The notes: generated from the letters alone by a model not told the origin. A stretch of 64,000 nt of DNA from Adiantum capillus-veneris (GCA_014529385.2 CM043948.1:25042451-25106450), one strand, 5' to 3'; shown: positions 23,114 to 34,595, counted from the first letter of the stretch. Made by a program: numbers and translations.

Positions 23114-23222
23114 AAGGGCCAATAGCTAAGGGCCAAGTTAATGAGCAGACTCGAGTTTCTACATCCCCCATGCCTGGAGAGAGCACACGTGGTCTATGGG
23201 AGAAAGGGTCCAATTTGGAGGG

Positions 23223-23227
23223 GTTGT
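23223..23227. repeat. Copia-C target site duplication, left (GGTTG)
   Basis: GGTTG precedes the 5' LTR and recurs at 27552-27556. Confidence 0.9.
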
Positions 23228-23452
23228 GTTACCATATACATGTGATAGTGATGTGTGTGACACACTAGGACCGCCGGGGCATTTTTTCCCTCTTTAGGAG
23301 TTTTTTTCCCCCGAGCATTGTATATACGCCCATCACTCTAGGGCTATCTATCTTTCCATTGCACACTAAGTAACACACTCTCTATTGTGTGCCTTGAGCT
23401 TCCTTCATCTTCTCCAAGCTGTGTGTGTTTCTCTGCAACCCTAATTCCAACA
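23228..23452 (+). repeat. Copia-C 5' LTR
   Basis: Begins TGTTACCATATACATG and ends AATTCCAACA. TATATACGCCCATCACTC within it may be the TATA-box region; that is inferred from position only. Confidence 0.93.
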
Positions 23453-23454
23453 AT

Positions 23455-23466
23455 TGGTATCAGAGC
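23455..23466 (+). promoter_or_regulatory. Copia-C primer binding site (initiator tRNA-Met)
   Basis: TGGTATCAGAGC lies two bases after the 5' LTR and matches the complement of the initiator tRNA-Met 3' end, the standard copia primer. Confidence 0.92.
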
Positions 23467-23813
23467 AGGTTGCGTCCTCCCGGGCTTAGTGCCAGCTGCT
23501 CCAGCACACGTCTGCTCACTTTCTCCGATTTCAGTGAGCTTTGGCAAACATTCGCAGGTTGACAAAAATTTCGGGTAAGCTCGAAGAGCTTAGTCTGCTC
23601 AGATTTTTGATTCGGGCTCATTTCCACCTCCATTTCCACTACAGGCAGGTCTGCACAGGCAATTTCGTCATTTTATGCAGAATTTTTGTCAGTGCTGTTT
23701 TCTGCATAACAGGTGTCTTATAGTCTTCTACGGTTTGTGCTATATAGCAAGTTTTGTTCCCGCTCCGTTTCTCCTATTTTCGGGCAGTTTTCACATCAGG
23801 TGCAACATTTACC

Positions 23814-24890
23814 ATGGCTGACAACAACAACACAGATGTGTTCAAGATGTTTGCTGCTGAGGACAGGTTGGATGGGGACAATTACCCTATGTGGGCTTAT
23901 ATGATGCAACACGTTCTTGTGTCAAAGGGCATCTAGAATATTGTGAAGGGCATTGATGTACGTCCTGGTTCTGAGGATATAGGAGATGTTGAGGATGTTG
24001 CATGTCTTGCTGCAAGGATTGCTGATGTTAGAGTTGTTTTATCTACGGTAGAACAAGCTCGTTGGGATGTTAAGGATGCGTAGGCTCATGCATTGATTGC
24101 ATTGTCTGTGAAGCGCACCATTGTTCCTCACATCCGTTCAGCAAAATCTGCAAAACAGGCTTGGGATATTTTGGTTGGTCTTTATGCAAGTCGCGATGAG
24201 GCTAAAATTGCTTTGCTGCGTAAAGAGCTAGAGTTGAAGATTATGCATGAGGAAGATGATATGGACACTTTCCTTGCTAGTGTCAAGGATATCAATGAGC
24301 AGCTTATTGCTGCAGGTGAAGTCATTTCAGATAGTTCCCTTGTGCAGACTATTCTTGATGCCTTACCAGATTCTTACCAGACTTTTGCTAGTACTTAAAG
24401 ACTTATGACCCAAGGAAATCCAGAAGTTGTCAAGTTTGATGCATTATGCACATTGCTGTTGCAAGAGTCACTTTCCAAAAAAAAAACAGGACTAGATAGC
24501 GTGCAGTTGAACAGGCTTTTATTGCTTCTCAAAGAAAGGGTGGTAACAACAATGCAGCCACTTCTTATGGTTCTGCTGCTGCGAGTGGCAAAACTTATGT
24601 TCCTAATGCTTCTGCTGGCAGCACTTCGTCTGGCAATTCTGGTGATAAGGGCAAAAAGAAGATACGTTGCCATTATTGTAAAGCTAATGATCACTTGATC
24701 AAGTCGTGTCCTAAGTTGAAGGCCAAAGAGGCTAAGAAGAAAGAGGGTGGTTCCACTGCAAATGCTGGTTCCACTACAAATGTAGCCATTGTTGAGTCTT
24801 CCGTGAAAGGAGACTATAAGGCTGATGTTGATGCAGAATGGGCTTTTAGCGCAGAGTGCACTTACAATCCTGTTGTCCATGATGCATGCT
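23814..24890 (+). pseudogene. Copia-C gag, broken
   Basis: Gag starts at 23814 with MADNNNTDVFKMFAAEDRLD. DGDNYPMWAYMMQHVLVSKG matches the copia gag N-terminus. In-frame stops occur after VSKGI and VKDA. Frame 24093-24398 continues with AWDILVGLYASRDEAKIALL and VQTILDALPDSYQTF. After another shift the CCHC knuckle CHYCKANDHLIKSC is intact in frame near 24668-24710. The 360 bases from LTR to ATG are leader. Confidence 0.85.
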
Positions 24891-26170
24891 TGTCAGTTGC
24901 TACAGATTCACATGTGTGGTATTTCGATAGTGGTGCTACAAAGCACATTACCTCACATCGTGAATTGTTTACCTCTCTCGAGTTTGTCCCTCATGGGAAT
25001 TCAGTCACTTGTGCCAACAATGCCTCTTATCCGGTTTAGGGAGTTGGAAAGATTGTGCTTACTGCTGCAAATGGAAATTCTTTCACACTTGTTGATGCAC
25101 TTTATGTACCTGGGATCAAGAAGAATCTCTTGTCTGTATCCGCACTTGCTAGACTTGGACTTGTAGTCGAATTTGTGGATCACAGATGTACAATTCATGA
25201 TCTCAGTTTTGGTGATGAAATTGTTGCATTTGGCCTTTTGTGCCGTGGGCTGTATAAGCTCACTTTGTATGACAAGTGTGGACGAAATTTTGCAAATGTT
25301 GTTGCACGTTTTGGTCATCTGAATTTTGCCAGTTTGCTGCGTTTGCAGAATTCGATATGGTTGCTTCTTTGCCAGCTCTTGAAGCACCTGTCAAACATGT
25401 TTGTGAAGGCTGTATTTTGGGTAAGATGCAGCATTCTAAGTTTCCAAAGGATGGTTCAGTTAGGGCCACATGCAGGTTGCAGCTTGTGCATAGTGATGTT
25501 TGTGGGCCCATGCAAACTCCGTCCTTGGGCAATTACCTGTACTTCGTGACTTTCATTGATGATTACTCCAGGCATGCATGGGTATTTCCGCTTAAAGCGA
25601 AGTTCGAAGTTTTTATGTGCTTCAAACAATTTCTGGCTATGGCTGAAAATGTCTTGAAATGTACTATGGGCACCCTCCGTTCCGATCGAGGGGGGGAGTA
25701 TATGTCTCATGAATTTAATGCATTTCTGGCTAGTCGTGGGATAAAACACCTCAGCAAAATGGTGTTGCTGAGAGGAAAAATAGGTCCTTGACAGAAATGG
25801 CACGATGTTCGGTCAAAAGTCAAGCTTTGCCGCATTCTTTTTGGCTTGATGCCATCATGTGTGCCACTTATGTACTGAACAAGTGTCCTACGAAAGCTTT
25901 GCAGTCTATTACTCCATATGAAGCATGGCATAATAGAAAGCCTTTTATTGAGCACATGCGTGTTTTTGGATGTTTGGCATATGCTTTGGTGCAACAAGCA
26001 CAACGTAGAAAATAAAATGATAAGGCTGTCAAATGTATTTTTGTTGGTTATAGTGCTGAAAGCAAAGGTTACAGGTTATACCATCCGCAAATAAAGTTGT
26101 ATTCTGGTTTCATGGGATGTAGTGTTTGTGGAAGATTCTGTCCAGCCCTTGTTGTCATGCACTGGAGACA
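24891..26170 (+). pseudogene. Copia-C protease and integrase, broken
   Basis: The protease active site WYFDSGATKHIT (D-S-G-A) is intact in frame 24695-25039, followed by a stop after NNASYPV. The pre-integrase segment continues as YVPGIKKNLLSVSALARLGL. Integrase is in frame 25276-25791: GHLN-type His region out of frame, CEGCILGK for the Cys pair, HSDVCGPM with the first catalytic Asp and LRSDRGGEYM with the second. The Glu lies in VAERK-type sequence after a shift. Frame 25788-26015 carries ATYVLNKCPTKAL and VFGCLAYALV. It ends in CIFVGYSAESKGYRLYHP, the usual integrase-RT link. Confidence 0.87.
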
Positions 26171-26340
26171 ATAATGTAAGCTCATAGGACATTTACGACA
26201 CTTTGTTGACTCTTTTCAGTGGTGGAAATATGAATGTAATTTCCAATGAGGCAAATGTACAGTTATGGGGGTTTCTGAAAATGTTACAGATCAACCTATT
26301 ACTGATGCAGATGTACATGATGTACTTCTCATTGTGGTTC
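26171..26340 (+). other. Copia-C deletion region within RT
   Basis: Integrase-linker sequence passes to the LYVDD catalytic part of RT within about 170 bases. The RT fingers and most of the palm, normally some 250 residues, are missing. Short linker sequence (VSENVTDQPITDADVHDV) fills the gap. Confidence 0.7.
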
Positions 26341-27248
26341 TTTATGTGGATGATTTGCTGATCACTGGACCAAATGAGGAGACATATTGCTGAATTTAAG
26401 GCTGATTTTAATGCTACTTTCAAGATGAAAGATTTGGGGCTGTTGCATCATTACTTGGGTATACAATTTAAGCAGTGTGATGGTGGTATTGCCTTGTGTC
26501 AGAAAAGTTACATAGAGACATTGCTATGTAAGTTTGGACTTGAGGATTGCAAACCTATTGCCACTCCCATGGAAACAGGTTTGAAGTTGAGTCTACATGA
26601 TGCTGGCCATCCTGCTGATGTCACTCTTTACCAAACTGCTGTTGGCTGCCTCATTTATGTATGCAACATGAGGCCATATACTTAGTTTGCAGTCTCACAA
26701 GTCAGCAGATTTATGCATAGCCTAGGGTCTAAGCATTTGCAGGATGTCAAGAGGATTTTCGCTACCTTAGTGGCACTTTACATCTTGGCTTGTTTTATCC
26801 CAAGGGGGGATCATTGCCACCAGACTTACACGCTTTTTCGGACTCAGATTGGGCTGGTTGTTTTGACACGCGAGTGTCCACAAGTTCTTTTTGTTTCATG
26901 CTTGGCAGCTCATGTATATCATGGTTGAGCAAGAAGCAACCTACTGTGGCCACTTCGAGTTGTGAGGCTGAGTACAAGGCAGTCTTCACAGCTACGGTTG
27001 AGTGTGTATAGCTCAGGCGCCTTATGGCTGATTTGGGTGTTGGACATGACAATGCCAACACTATCTACACTGACAGTCAGAGCGCATTTCCAGTTGCAAG
27101 GAACCCAGTTTTTCATGCTCGCACAAAGCACATTGAGGTGCATTACCACTATGTCAGGGAGAGGCTCTCAACAAGAGAGATCAGCTTGGCTTATGTGAAT
27201 CTTGAAGATTTCCACAAAGCTTTGGGCTTAGTCCCCTTTGTGGGCTGA
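26328..27248 (+). pseudogene. Copia-C RT C-terminus and RNase H
   Basis: VVLYVDDLLITGPNEE carries the copia catalytic Y-V-D-D. Frame 26374-26685 continues with FKMKDLGLLHHYLGIQF and LYQTAVGCLIYV. RNase H follows in frame 26790-27011 (AFSDSDWAGCFD, SWLSKKQPTVATSSCEAEYK) and 27024-27248 (IYTDSQSAF, HARTKHIEVHYHYVRE), so all acidic active-site motifs are visible. Stops after RPYT and VECV and a frame change break it. Confidence 0.87.
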
Positions 27249-27310
27249 TCATGTCCTCAGGGCATGGCACTTCCCTTTTACTCATGTGCCAGCTCTTGTT
27301 CACCGCATCA

Positions 27311-27324
27311 CTCAAGGGGGGATT
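27311..27324 (+). promoter_or_regulatory. Copia-C polypurine tract
   Basis: CTCAAGGGGGGATT lies immediately before the 3' LTR, as expected. Confidence 0.85.
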
Positions 27325-27551
27325 TGTTACCATATACATGTGGTAGTGATGTGTGTGAACACACTAGGACCGCCGGGGCATTTTTTCCCTCTTTAGGAGG
27401 TTTTTTCCCCCGAGCATTGTATATACGCCCATCACTCTAGGGCTATCTATTTTTGCATTGCACACTAAGTAACACACTCTTTATTGTGTGCCTTGAGCTT
27501 CCTTCATCTTCTCCAAGCTGTGTGTGTTTCTCTGCAACCCTAATTCCAATA
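27325..27551 (+). repeat. Copia-C 3' LTR
   Basis: Begins TGTTACCATATACATG and ends AATTCCAATA. Nearly identical to 23228-23452. Confidence 0.93.
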
Positions 27552-27556
27552 GGTTG
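27552..27556. repeat. Copia-C target site duplication, right (GGTTG)
   Basis: Matches 23223-23227. Confidence 0.9.
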
Positions 27557-28170
27557 TACCTTCTCTCTCAAAAATAGACGGATGACTTGTTAAAGAATAC
27601 CAAGCCACCAATCTTTTGGGAGAGGAAAGGGAACGCAACAAAGATACCATGAATATATTCCTGAGAAAATGGGATGGAATTCACTATCTTAGACGCACTC
27701 CAGATGCAATCAAGGGACTGCGAACGAGTCTGACACTAGAAGGTAAGGCCTTAAAATGATGGATGTCTCTCAAGCAGAAGGGCATCATTCCATAGACTTG
27801 ATTGAACAACCTTTGAGATTGTGTTTAGAAAATAATTTCTATCCACGAACGAAGCAGGCAAAAATTGGGATAAGTGCACTATGTGTCAGCATAAGACACT
27901 GTTGGACTATATCTTGGACTATCATGATGTAATTCTCAACCTGGAGGGGTTCGACACCTTTAAGCAAGTGCGTGGGTTCATCTGTGAGTTGACACTAGAG
28001 CTTAAGAAGCATGCCAAAACCCAAGACCCCAAGATGCTTGAGGATTCCATAATGCAAGCGCATATACACAACTATCCTGATGAGAAAGCACTGCATAACA
28101 CTCACGTGTCTAGCATTGCAGATGCAAATACACACACACACACATACACACACACAACATGGGCACAATA
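27557..28170 (+). pseudogene. Gypsy-type gag remnant, plus strand
   Basis: Frame 27881-28171 contains LDYILDYHDVILNLEGFDTF and FICELTLELKKHAKTQDPKM, matching the core of the gypsy retrotransposon gag domain. Upstream, 27590-27800 reads as the preceding gag segment (NIFLRKWDGIHYLRRTPDAI) in another frame. It ends in an AC microsatellite at about 28128-28160. The rest of that element is absent. Copia-C lies immediately to its left, so it may have inserted into this older remnant. The orientation is opposite to Gypsy-1. Confidence 0.65.
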
Positions 28171-28249
28171 AAAGAGAGTTTATAGTAGCTACATTTGAGG
28201 CATCTCAGAAACCCAAGGGTCTAGGGCTCTCTATTTAATGAAGAGTTTG

Positions 28250-28985
28250 AGAAGGCTAAAAAGGAGTGGACAGGCTTGATACGCATACCAAAAAATGATG
28301 TGAAACACCCAAATCTTTCATGGAATATTGCTTGCTTAAGGCATCCTTGAGAAGTGCAATCTCATCTTTGGACTTCCTGACTATATGTATATCATCCACA
28401 TACAAGATGAGAATGATGAGGGAACCATCATTCAACCTCCTTGTGTACAAGCAGTGATGAGCTTGGCTACATACATAACCCTGGGATTGAATGTACTTAT
28501 CAAACTTGATGTACCACTATCATGATCCTTGCTTTAGTCCATACAAATCTATCGTGAGTCTACACACCAGTTTTGCCCTTGTTGACTTCTCAGGCTTTAT
28601 CTCAAAACCTTTTGGCGTCTTCATGTAGACATCCTCTTTGAGATCCCCGTGAAGAAACACCAACTTCACATCCATTTGGACTAAATCCATGTCCTCTATG
28701 GCTATCAAACCAAGGACAAGACGCAATGTAGTCATTTTGACCACTCGAGAAAAGATCTCATTGAAATCTATGCCTTTCTTCTCTGCTTGAATCAAAATAC
28801 TTTAGCAACCAAGATAGCCTTATACTCAGGCTCGAGATCTTCCACGTGTACTTATTCTTGTACACCCATTTGTGAGGCAATGCATGTTTACCCACTGGTA
28901 ACTCTGTCAATTCCCAAGTCTTATATACTAAAATTGAGTTATACTCAAATTGCATATCATGCTCCCAATTCACACTATCTCCCAT
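28250..28985 (-). pseudogene. Copia-B reverse transcriptase, broken
   Basis: Frame 28985-28758 starts the domain (NSILVYKTWELTELPVGKHA, PHKWVYKNKY). Frame 28795-28520 gives GIDFNEIFSRVVKMTTLRLV, LVQMDVKLVFLHGDLKEDVY and IDLYGLKQ. Frame 28450-28256 has LILYVDDIHIV with the catalytic Y-V-D-D, then DALSKQYSMKDLGVSHHF. Three frames are needed and the sequence stops after the palm. RNase H is not present. Confidence 0.85.
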
Positions 28986-29094
28986 CTAAATAACTTCTTT
29001 ATAACAAGTGGACTCATTACAGTCAGTGATGACTGAAAAATATTCCAACCCTAGCTCAAAACTCTCAGGTGTACAAGATACACGAGTAGATCTT

Positions 29095-30139
29095 CTAAGT
29101 GCCTGACTGCTCAATTTTGCTATCTTTGTAGAACATTGTAGGTGTACTAGTGGAAGGACCATCACTAGCACATCCAACATGTTGCATAAGTGGTGGTGAG
29201 GCAACATTCTCCAACCTTATTTTGCGATATTCAATCTCTTTCATTGACTTTTTATGCATCTTAGACTCGTTGAATATCACTTGTGAGCTGCCTGTAACCA
29301 ATTTAGATTCTGGGTGCTAGAGACGATATCCCATCTCTCGGTCTGCACCATATCCAATAAAGATGCACTTATGTGATTTGGGATCCACCTTTTGTCTAAG
29401 CTCTTTTGGGACATGCAAAAATGCCTCACACCCAAATGCATGTAACTGATCATAATTAGGTTGTTTACTTGTCCTCGTCTCCTGCAAAATCTTATATTTC
29501 AATGGTATACTAGGTCATTGATTTATCAAATAAACAGCTGTCATGATAGCTTCGTCCCAAAACTCCAAAGGTAAAGTGGTCATAGACAACATGGAAGTGA
29601 CCCGTTCCTGGGTAATCCTATTCATCTTTTCTGTCACATCGGTATGAGCGGGTGTGTAAAGCATGATGAACTATCTTCTAATGCCTTGTTTACTACAAAA
29701 GTCTTTGAACTTAGAGGAGATGTACTCACCTCCATTGTAAGTTTACAAAGCTTTAAGCTTTCTATGGTTTTTTGCCATTGCTAAGAACTTTTGAGAGACA
29801 CTAAAGACTTTGCTCTTTTGCTGCAAGAGATAAACCCACACCTTCCTAGTAGAGTCATATATGAATGTTAAAAAGTATAGTGCCCCCCTAGAGACTTAAC
29901 ATGCATAGGTCCACATAAGTTGCTATAACAAGATCTAGAAAACTTCCTAACTCCTTGTCTAAAGGAAATAAGGTCAACCTAGTCTGTTTGCCATAAATGC
30001 AATGCTCACTTAAAGAAAAATCAGAGTAATCTAACATAGGGATATAACCACAATACTGTAGTACCTTCATTCCTTTCTGACTCATACGTCCACAACTCTG
30101 TACACAGAAGCTCGACTACACAATTATAATTCTTTTTCA
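29095..30139 (-). pseudogene. Copia-B integrase, broken
   Basis: NGGEYISSKFKDFCSKQGIR (about 29755-29695) is the second catalytic region, but the Asp of the usual SDN reads Tyr. A decayed AERMNR-type Glu segment, VTEKMNRITQERVTSML, follows. Frame 29502-29317 carries LHAFGCEAFLHVPKELRQKV and HKCIFIGYGADREMGYRL, the integrase C-terminal signature. Frame 30085-29888 reads as the pre-integrase segment. 29301-29095 is the linker to RT. Confidence 0.75.
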
Positions 30140-30488
30140 CTAAAGAGAAAGAGAGTGAGTATGATGAGACACACTCTTAAGCATGACTAGGTCTTCTTTC
30201 TTGATGATCCAAGAACCATGTGCAAAAGTGGTAGTGTAACCCAAATTGCAAACTCTTTGCCAATTTGGGCACATGTCTAACATTCTACAACATAAACTCA
30301 ATGCTATTATGTAAAGAAAGTTTTGTGGCCCCAATACTGCATATATTAAGCTCATAAGAATTCCCCAGCTTCATTGTACCATGTGTAGTGGTATATGTGG
30401 AGAACCACTTATGAGGAGTCACATGAAAACTAGCACCTAAGTCCACTATCCAATTTTGAGCATGACACTCGACAAGATGCACTAGGAT
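30140..30488 (-). pseudogene. Copia-B protease, broken
   Basis: Frame 30482-30285 begins with CHAQNWIVDLGASFHVTPHK. The active-site strand reads D-L-G-A where D-S/T-G-A is expected. MKLGNSYELNICSIGATKLS follows, typical of copia protease, then frame 30355-30140 after a shift. Confidence 0.75.
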
Positions 30489-31402
30489 TCAATATGAGGT
30501 GAAGATCAACACATTTGATGGCTTTAGTACATCAAGAACAGTCTCAACAAGAGGAGACTCAACAAAATTTAGTTCTTCTATCTTCACAGTGCTCTTAGCT
30601 GTGTCAGAGTTCGCCTTTTCTTTGCCTTTATCACACTGTAATGCCCGACAATCCTTCTTCACATGTCCCTTTTTATGGGAGTGGATAACATTTGACATTC
30701 TCCATGTCTCTTCCATGACTCTTTCTATGATTGTTCCTACGATCCTAAGAACGATTGCGCGACTACGACCATGCTACCTTGGCTTGTTACGACTGCCATT
30801 AGCCATATACGCATCACTATGCCCACTCACATCAAGAGACTGGCGACTAATCTCCTCAGTGTGAGAAATGTGCTAGTAACATAATTGAAAACAAGCTTTA
30901 CCCTTACAGGAAGAGTTATTTCTGTACTGAACATATCCCATGATGATGGCAGCGAACATGGCCTTCATCATCAAAGTAAAGACCTTTGGAAGTAAGCTGC
31001 AAAAAAACATTGTTGAACTCATTAAAATGAGAGCTAACGCTGCTCCCTTCTTTCATGTTCATGCGCATAAGTTTCTTTATAAGAAAAACCTTGTTCAAGG
31101 AACTTTTTCCATTTCATGATGCACATAAAGCATCCCATAAATCTTTGGCATTGGTCTTATTGATTATTGTGAAGTAAATGGATTCTCCAAGGTGCAAAAA
31201 AATGGTCGCCATAGCACGCTCATTCAAATCTTCCCACTGATCAATCATTAGTGTAAGCATTCTCTTTTCTCTCATGCAAAGGTGCTATCAAACTCTTATT
31301 GATCAACACATCTTGCATAAGCTGCTTTTTGATCGCAAAGTTTGTGCCATCAAACTTCTTGATATAGTACTCTTCCTTGTCTGAAGCACTACTAGCAGCC
31401 AT
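30489..31402 (-). pseudogene. Copia-B gag, broken
   Basis: The probable start is the ATG at 31402-31400 (MAASSASDKEEYYIKKFDGT), matching Copia-A. Further on, ERAMATIFLHLGES and NKVFLIKKLMRMNMKEGSSV match. Stops and shifts separate these pieces. In the last frame (30716-30489) the zinc knuckle reads HSHKKGHVKKDC, so one or both of its first two cysteines are lost, unlike Copia-A. Confidence 0.8.
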
Positions 31403-32402
31403 AATTCAAGAGAATGTGACAAAAGACTTATGACAAAAAAATTGGAACATTTTTGATAGTCCTGTAACATGAACAAAACCAACAAACAATATGCAGCAAT
31501 GTGTAAGCAATCAAGTGTGCTAAGAACACATATGGTAGACTCACAGAAATATCCGACAGAGTCTCCTCTGTTCGAAGATCAAAATATCAACAAAAAATAG
31601 CGCATAAACCAACAAAGTGTAATCACTAGGCATAGAATGATATGAACTGCTCAAATAAAATGTTGGATGATTGCCAACTCGGTGTCAAAGCACCTATAGC
31701 CATCTACACATAACATATGGCGAGGCCACAAAAGGGATCTCCAACAACCTAATCCACCTCACATTGGGAAACCCGGCCCCTAGTGCTTGGCTTCAAAAAA
31801 CCTCATGCAACAATCCCCACAAAAGTTTATGCAGACATAAAGACTAGCCATAGTCTTAGAAAGGGCTCTTCCGGACGGAGTCTCAAAAATGGCCAAGTAA
31901 CTGCCAAGAACAAGACAAAAATGGCTCCACAATGTTGTACCAAAAGCAATATCCATAACTCAACATACATGTGACAAAAGTCTCTGCTAGTGTAACAGAA
32001 TTGCGTACAAACATGTGCCAAAAAGGATGCAAGCAATCTGTATTGACCTCTCTCAGTGCGGAGTAAAAAACCATTCTCAATAGAGCAAAGTAACACCTAA
32101 GTGCTAATCATGCATAAAATAGCGCATAAAAATCCCACTGCAACATGAATCTATAAAAAATGGACAACTAGGCCAAGCATGCAACCACAGATGCCATACA
32201 TGTGCCACAACTGGTATGGTAGAAGCAAATCTCTGAAAACTATAGAGAAAGAGGAAAATCCTATAGCAAACAAGCTTTATGGACCTATCTTCGCCTGTAC
32301 TCATAAGCCAACACAGCTATGGCAAAAACACTTAGAGAAAGTCGATATTCAAACCACAAGAAGTATACATCACTGAGTGACCTTGTATGTGTCCATACTG
32401 CT
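31403..32402 (-). other. Copia-B leader, non-coding
   Basis: Counterpart of the Copia-A leader; GGTGTCAAAGCACCTATA recurs at about 1259 and 31681. No credible gene seen. Confidence 0.6.
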
Positions 32403-32530
32403 CGTCGAATGCTGATGCCAATGTCGAGGAAGCCGATGTCAAAACCACCGAAGCTGATGTTGAAGACGCTAAAGCCGATGTTGAAGACACCGAGACCAAT
32501 AAAACCAATGTCGAGAATGCCAAAAAACTA
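32403..32530. repeat. ~18 bp minisatellite
   Basis: Imperfect direct repeats of GAAGCCGATGTTGAAGAC type, at least five units. The plus strand translates as ADVE/ADVK/ADVED repeats but sits in element leader or LTR, so coding is unlikely. Confidence 0.75.
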
Positions 32531-32598
32531 AAAATCGACGTGTGTGTGTGTAGAGAAAACACTAGGTTGACCTTTGTGTGGAACGGAAACACTGGGCT

Positions 32599-34354
32599 GA
32601 TTTGTATGCATGCCAAAATCTGCCCTTCTTCTTGATATCTAATGGTGATACGAGAGAGAAAGTATTCTCTCTCGACTCTCGCTTCTCCTTGCTTGCTTCA
32701 AAGTTGCTACTACCTACTTGCTCTCTTTCAATGCCGGAGAAACCACATGTGTGTGTTTGTGTGTTGAGTACACACACTCTCTCGTGCTCCTTTGCGACTT
32801 CTCGCTGTCTCTATAGCACTCCTTCCAAAAACCCAAACACTACTAGCTCTTGGCTACCTCTTGCAAATTTTCAATGCTATGTTGTTTTGTGAATCAACGT
32901 TACTATGGATTGCTTGCTTAGCACTATGCAAAAGAAATCTAATCTTCCAACCTTATCATCAAAGCTCACCAACGCTACTGTATTGCAGTTCACACCATTA
33001 AAATTTCCTTGCTTCTAGCGCTATCTAAAAATGTAGAGATTCACCAACATTGTCTTAAATTTGCATCATAGAGTTGCTTCACGACTCCAAGGATTCCTCC
33101 TTTGTAGGGTGTCAAGCTCCAATCTGCACATTAAGGCTCAAAGTTTAACTTGTATCAAAGTCCGTGCACGCACCACCAAGAGCGGATCAAGGAGGTGCCG
33201 TAGCTCTGATACCACTTGTGGGCGTTGCACGGGAGCATGTGTGTGCAAGTGCAAGTGTATGGTGCAGTAATATGAAGGTGTTTGGTGGAGCTCTTGATGA
33301 GATAATTTCTCATCGCTCCTTATTCTTCCATGTATCCAAAGAATAAGAGACGTGGTTAGTAATGATGGGTGGTCAATCACTTGGCCCGAACCCCAACAAT
33401 GAGCTCAATTGAGAGTGATGTATGCTCGCGTGGAAGCTCAAAAGAGAGTGTGGAAAATAGTGTGTAGATGAAGAAGCCCTAAAAATGTGCATGTTGCTTC
33501 AGAATCTCTATCGGTATTGCAGATCCACCCTCCACCGTTGATGAAGTTGCCATGCCCAACTTCCCCGAGCACACCCCACTCTCCCCCATCCCTTGTAACA
33601 CTCAAAGCCCTCCCTAGCTCATGCAATATGAGTAGATTTGACAAATGAACGCAAAGCTCAAGGGTTCAATGAGCATATACTACAACCCACTGCTATGAGT
33701 ATTGAAAAAGAAATCAAACTTGAGAGAAGAAGAGAGTTACAAATACATTTCTTATGTTAATATTTCCTATATTGAATGGACAAGCATTGTGCATACTTGC
33801 TGTATTAATTAGAATCTTCATAGATTCCTTGCTCCATGCTCTAGACCTAGAGGATGCCCATTTAAAGTTTGAAGAAAGGAACCCAAGTATCGATCTTGTC
33901 CATGATAGACTTCGCTTCCAAGTCTATTGCCATATCCAACCTGCAGCTCGGTGTGCTTTCATGATTGCAAGGACACCCTTTTCAATTAAAAAGAATTATT
34001 CTCATAGTGTCATGAATGTTGCGCATGTGTCTTGGAGCTCCGTTATCCACCCATTGACCTTGCCTCACTAGCACCACCCCTTGCACCTGCGCAACACGTG
34101 CTGCTTACATCTTCTTGCCCCACCTTGCATGGCTCCAAGCTTCCTTTTCCCATCGAGGAGCACCTCTTTCCAGACAACATCTCTCCTGATTCTTGCTATA
34201 CAAAGAGTTCCAGAATCGTGACTCCATACTCATGCCAAGCATTGAAATGGGCAATGTTTTAAGTCTTTCCAAAGTTCCCTTGTTTTCATAGCGCTACATC
34301 ATGCATTTCCTCCTTTGCATTTTATTGGCTTTCTAAAACAAGCCTTAAAAAAAC
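32599..34354 (+). repeat. Leader of duplicated unit, copy 1
   Basis: Nearly identical to 37923-39670. It contains GCTCTGATACCA at about 33203-33215, the reverse complement of the tRNA-iMet primer site TGGTATCAGAGC, followed by TGTGGGCGTTGC as a possible LTR start. This suggests a minus-strand LTR-retroelement end. Its short ORFs are not convincing genes. Confidence 0.8.
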
Positions 34355-34595
34355 AGAGTTAGATGTACATAATATTTTATTATTTTCTATATTTATTGGA
34401 CGTGCATATTTCATGTGAAACAACGATTTTTTTTTTTTGGCCAAGCTCACAACTGTAAAAGAATGTGAAACAACGAGATCTTTTTTTTTGTGCCAAACTC
34501 ACAAAACTGTGAGTGAATGTATTAAAATCTCCATAAAGAATATATCGTTATCTCAAGCGCACATCCTTGAGGGATCTCTTGACACATCAAGAAAC
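34355..34595 (+). repeat. pLTR-like segment, copy 1
   Basis: From AGAGTTAGATGTACATAATA to CATCAAGAAAC. The same segment is at 39672-39940 and alone at 41724-41966. Penelope-like elements often carry terminal direct repeats called pseudo-LTRs, which this may be. Confidence 0.75.

Larger units (their letters stand above)
23228..27551 (+). mobile_element. Copia-C: Ty1/copia element with both LTRs, RT partly deleted
   Basis: The insertion is 4324 bp with ~225 bp LTRs, a tRNA-iMet primer site, a purine tract and a 5 bp target duplication. The order gag, protease, integrase, RT, RNase H is diagnostic for copia. By eye the LTRs differ at about six substitutions and one indel, so the insertion is fairly recent compared with others here. 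The coding region has several stops and lacks roughly the first two thirds of RT, so it cannot move by itself. Confidence 0.95.
28250..32598 (-). mobile_element. Copia-B: Ty1/copia remnant, same family as Copia-A
   Basis: On the minus strand leader, gag, protease, integrase and most of RT follow in copia order. The RT C-terminus, RNase H and 3' LTR are absent. The right end is cut by the duplicated Penelope-containing unit at 32599. A degraded primer site may lie at about 32403-32417 (CTGATGCCAA before TG). All frames are interrupted, so this is an old dead copy. Confidence 0.82.

Noticed and set aside
32403-32635. 82-codon ORF with ADVE repeats as a coding gene
   Set aside because: It is a minisatellite in an element leader or LTR, and the frame runs into unrelated sequence.
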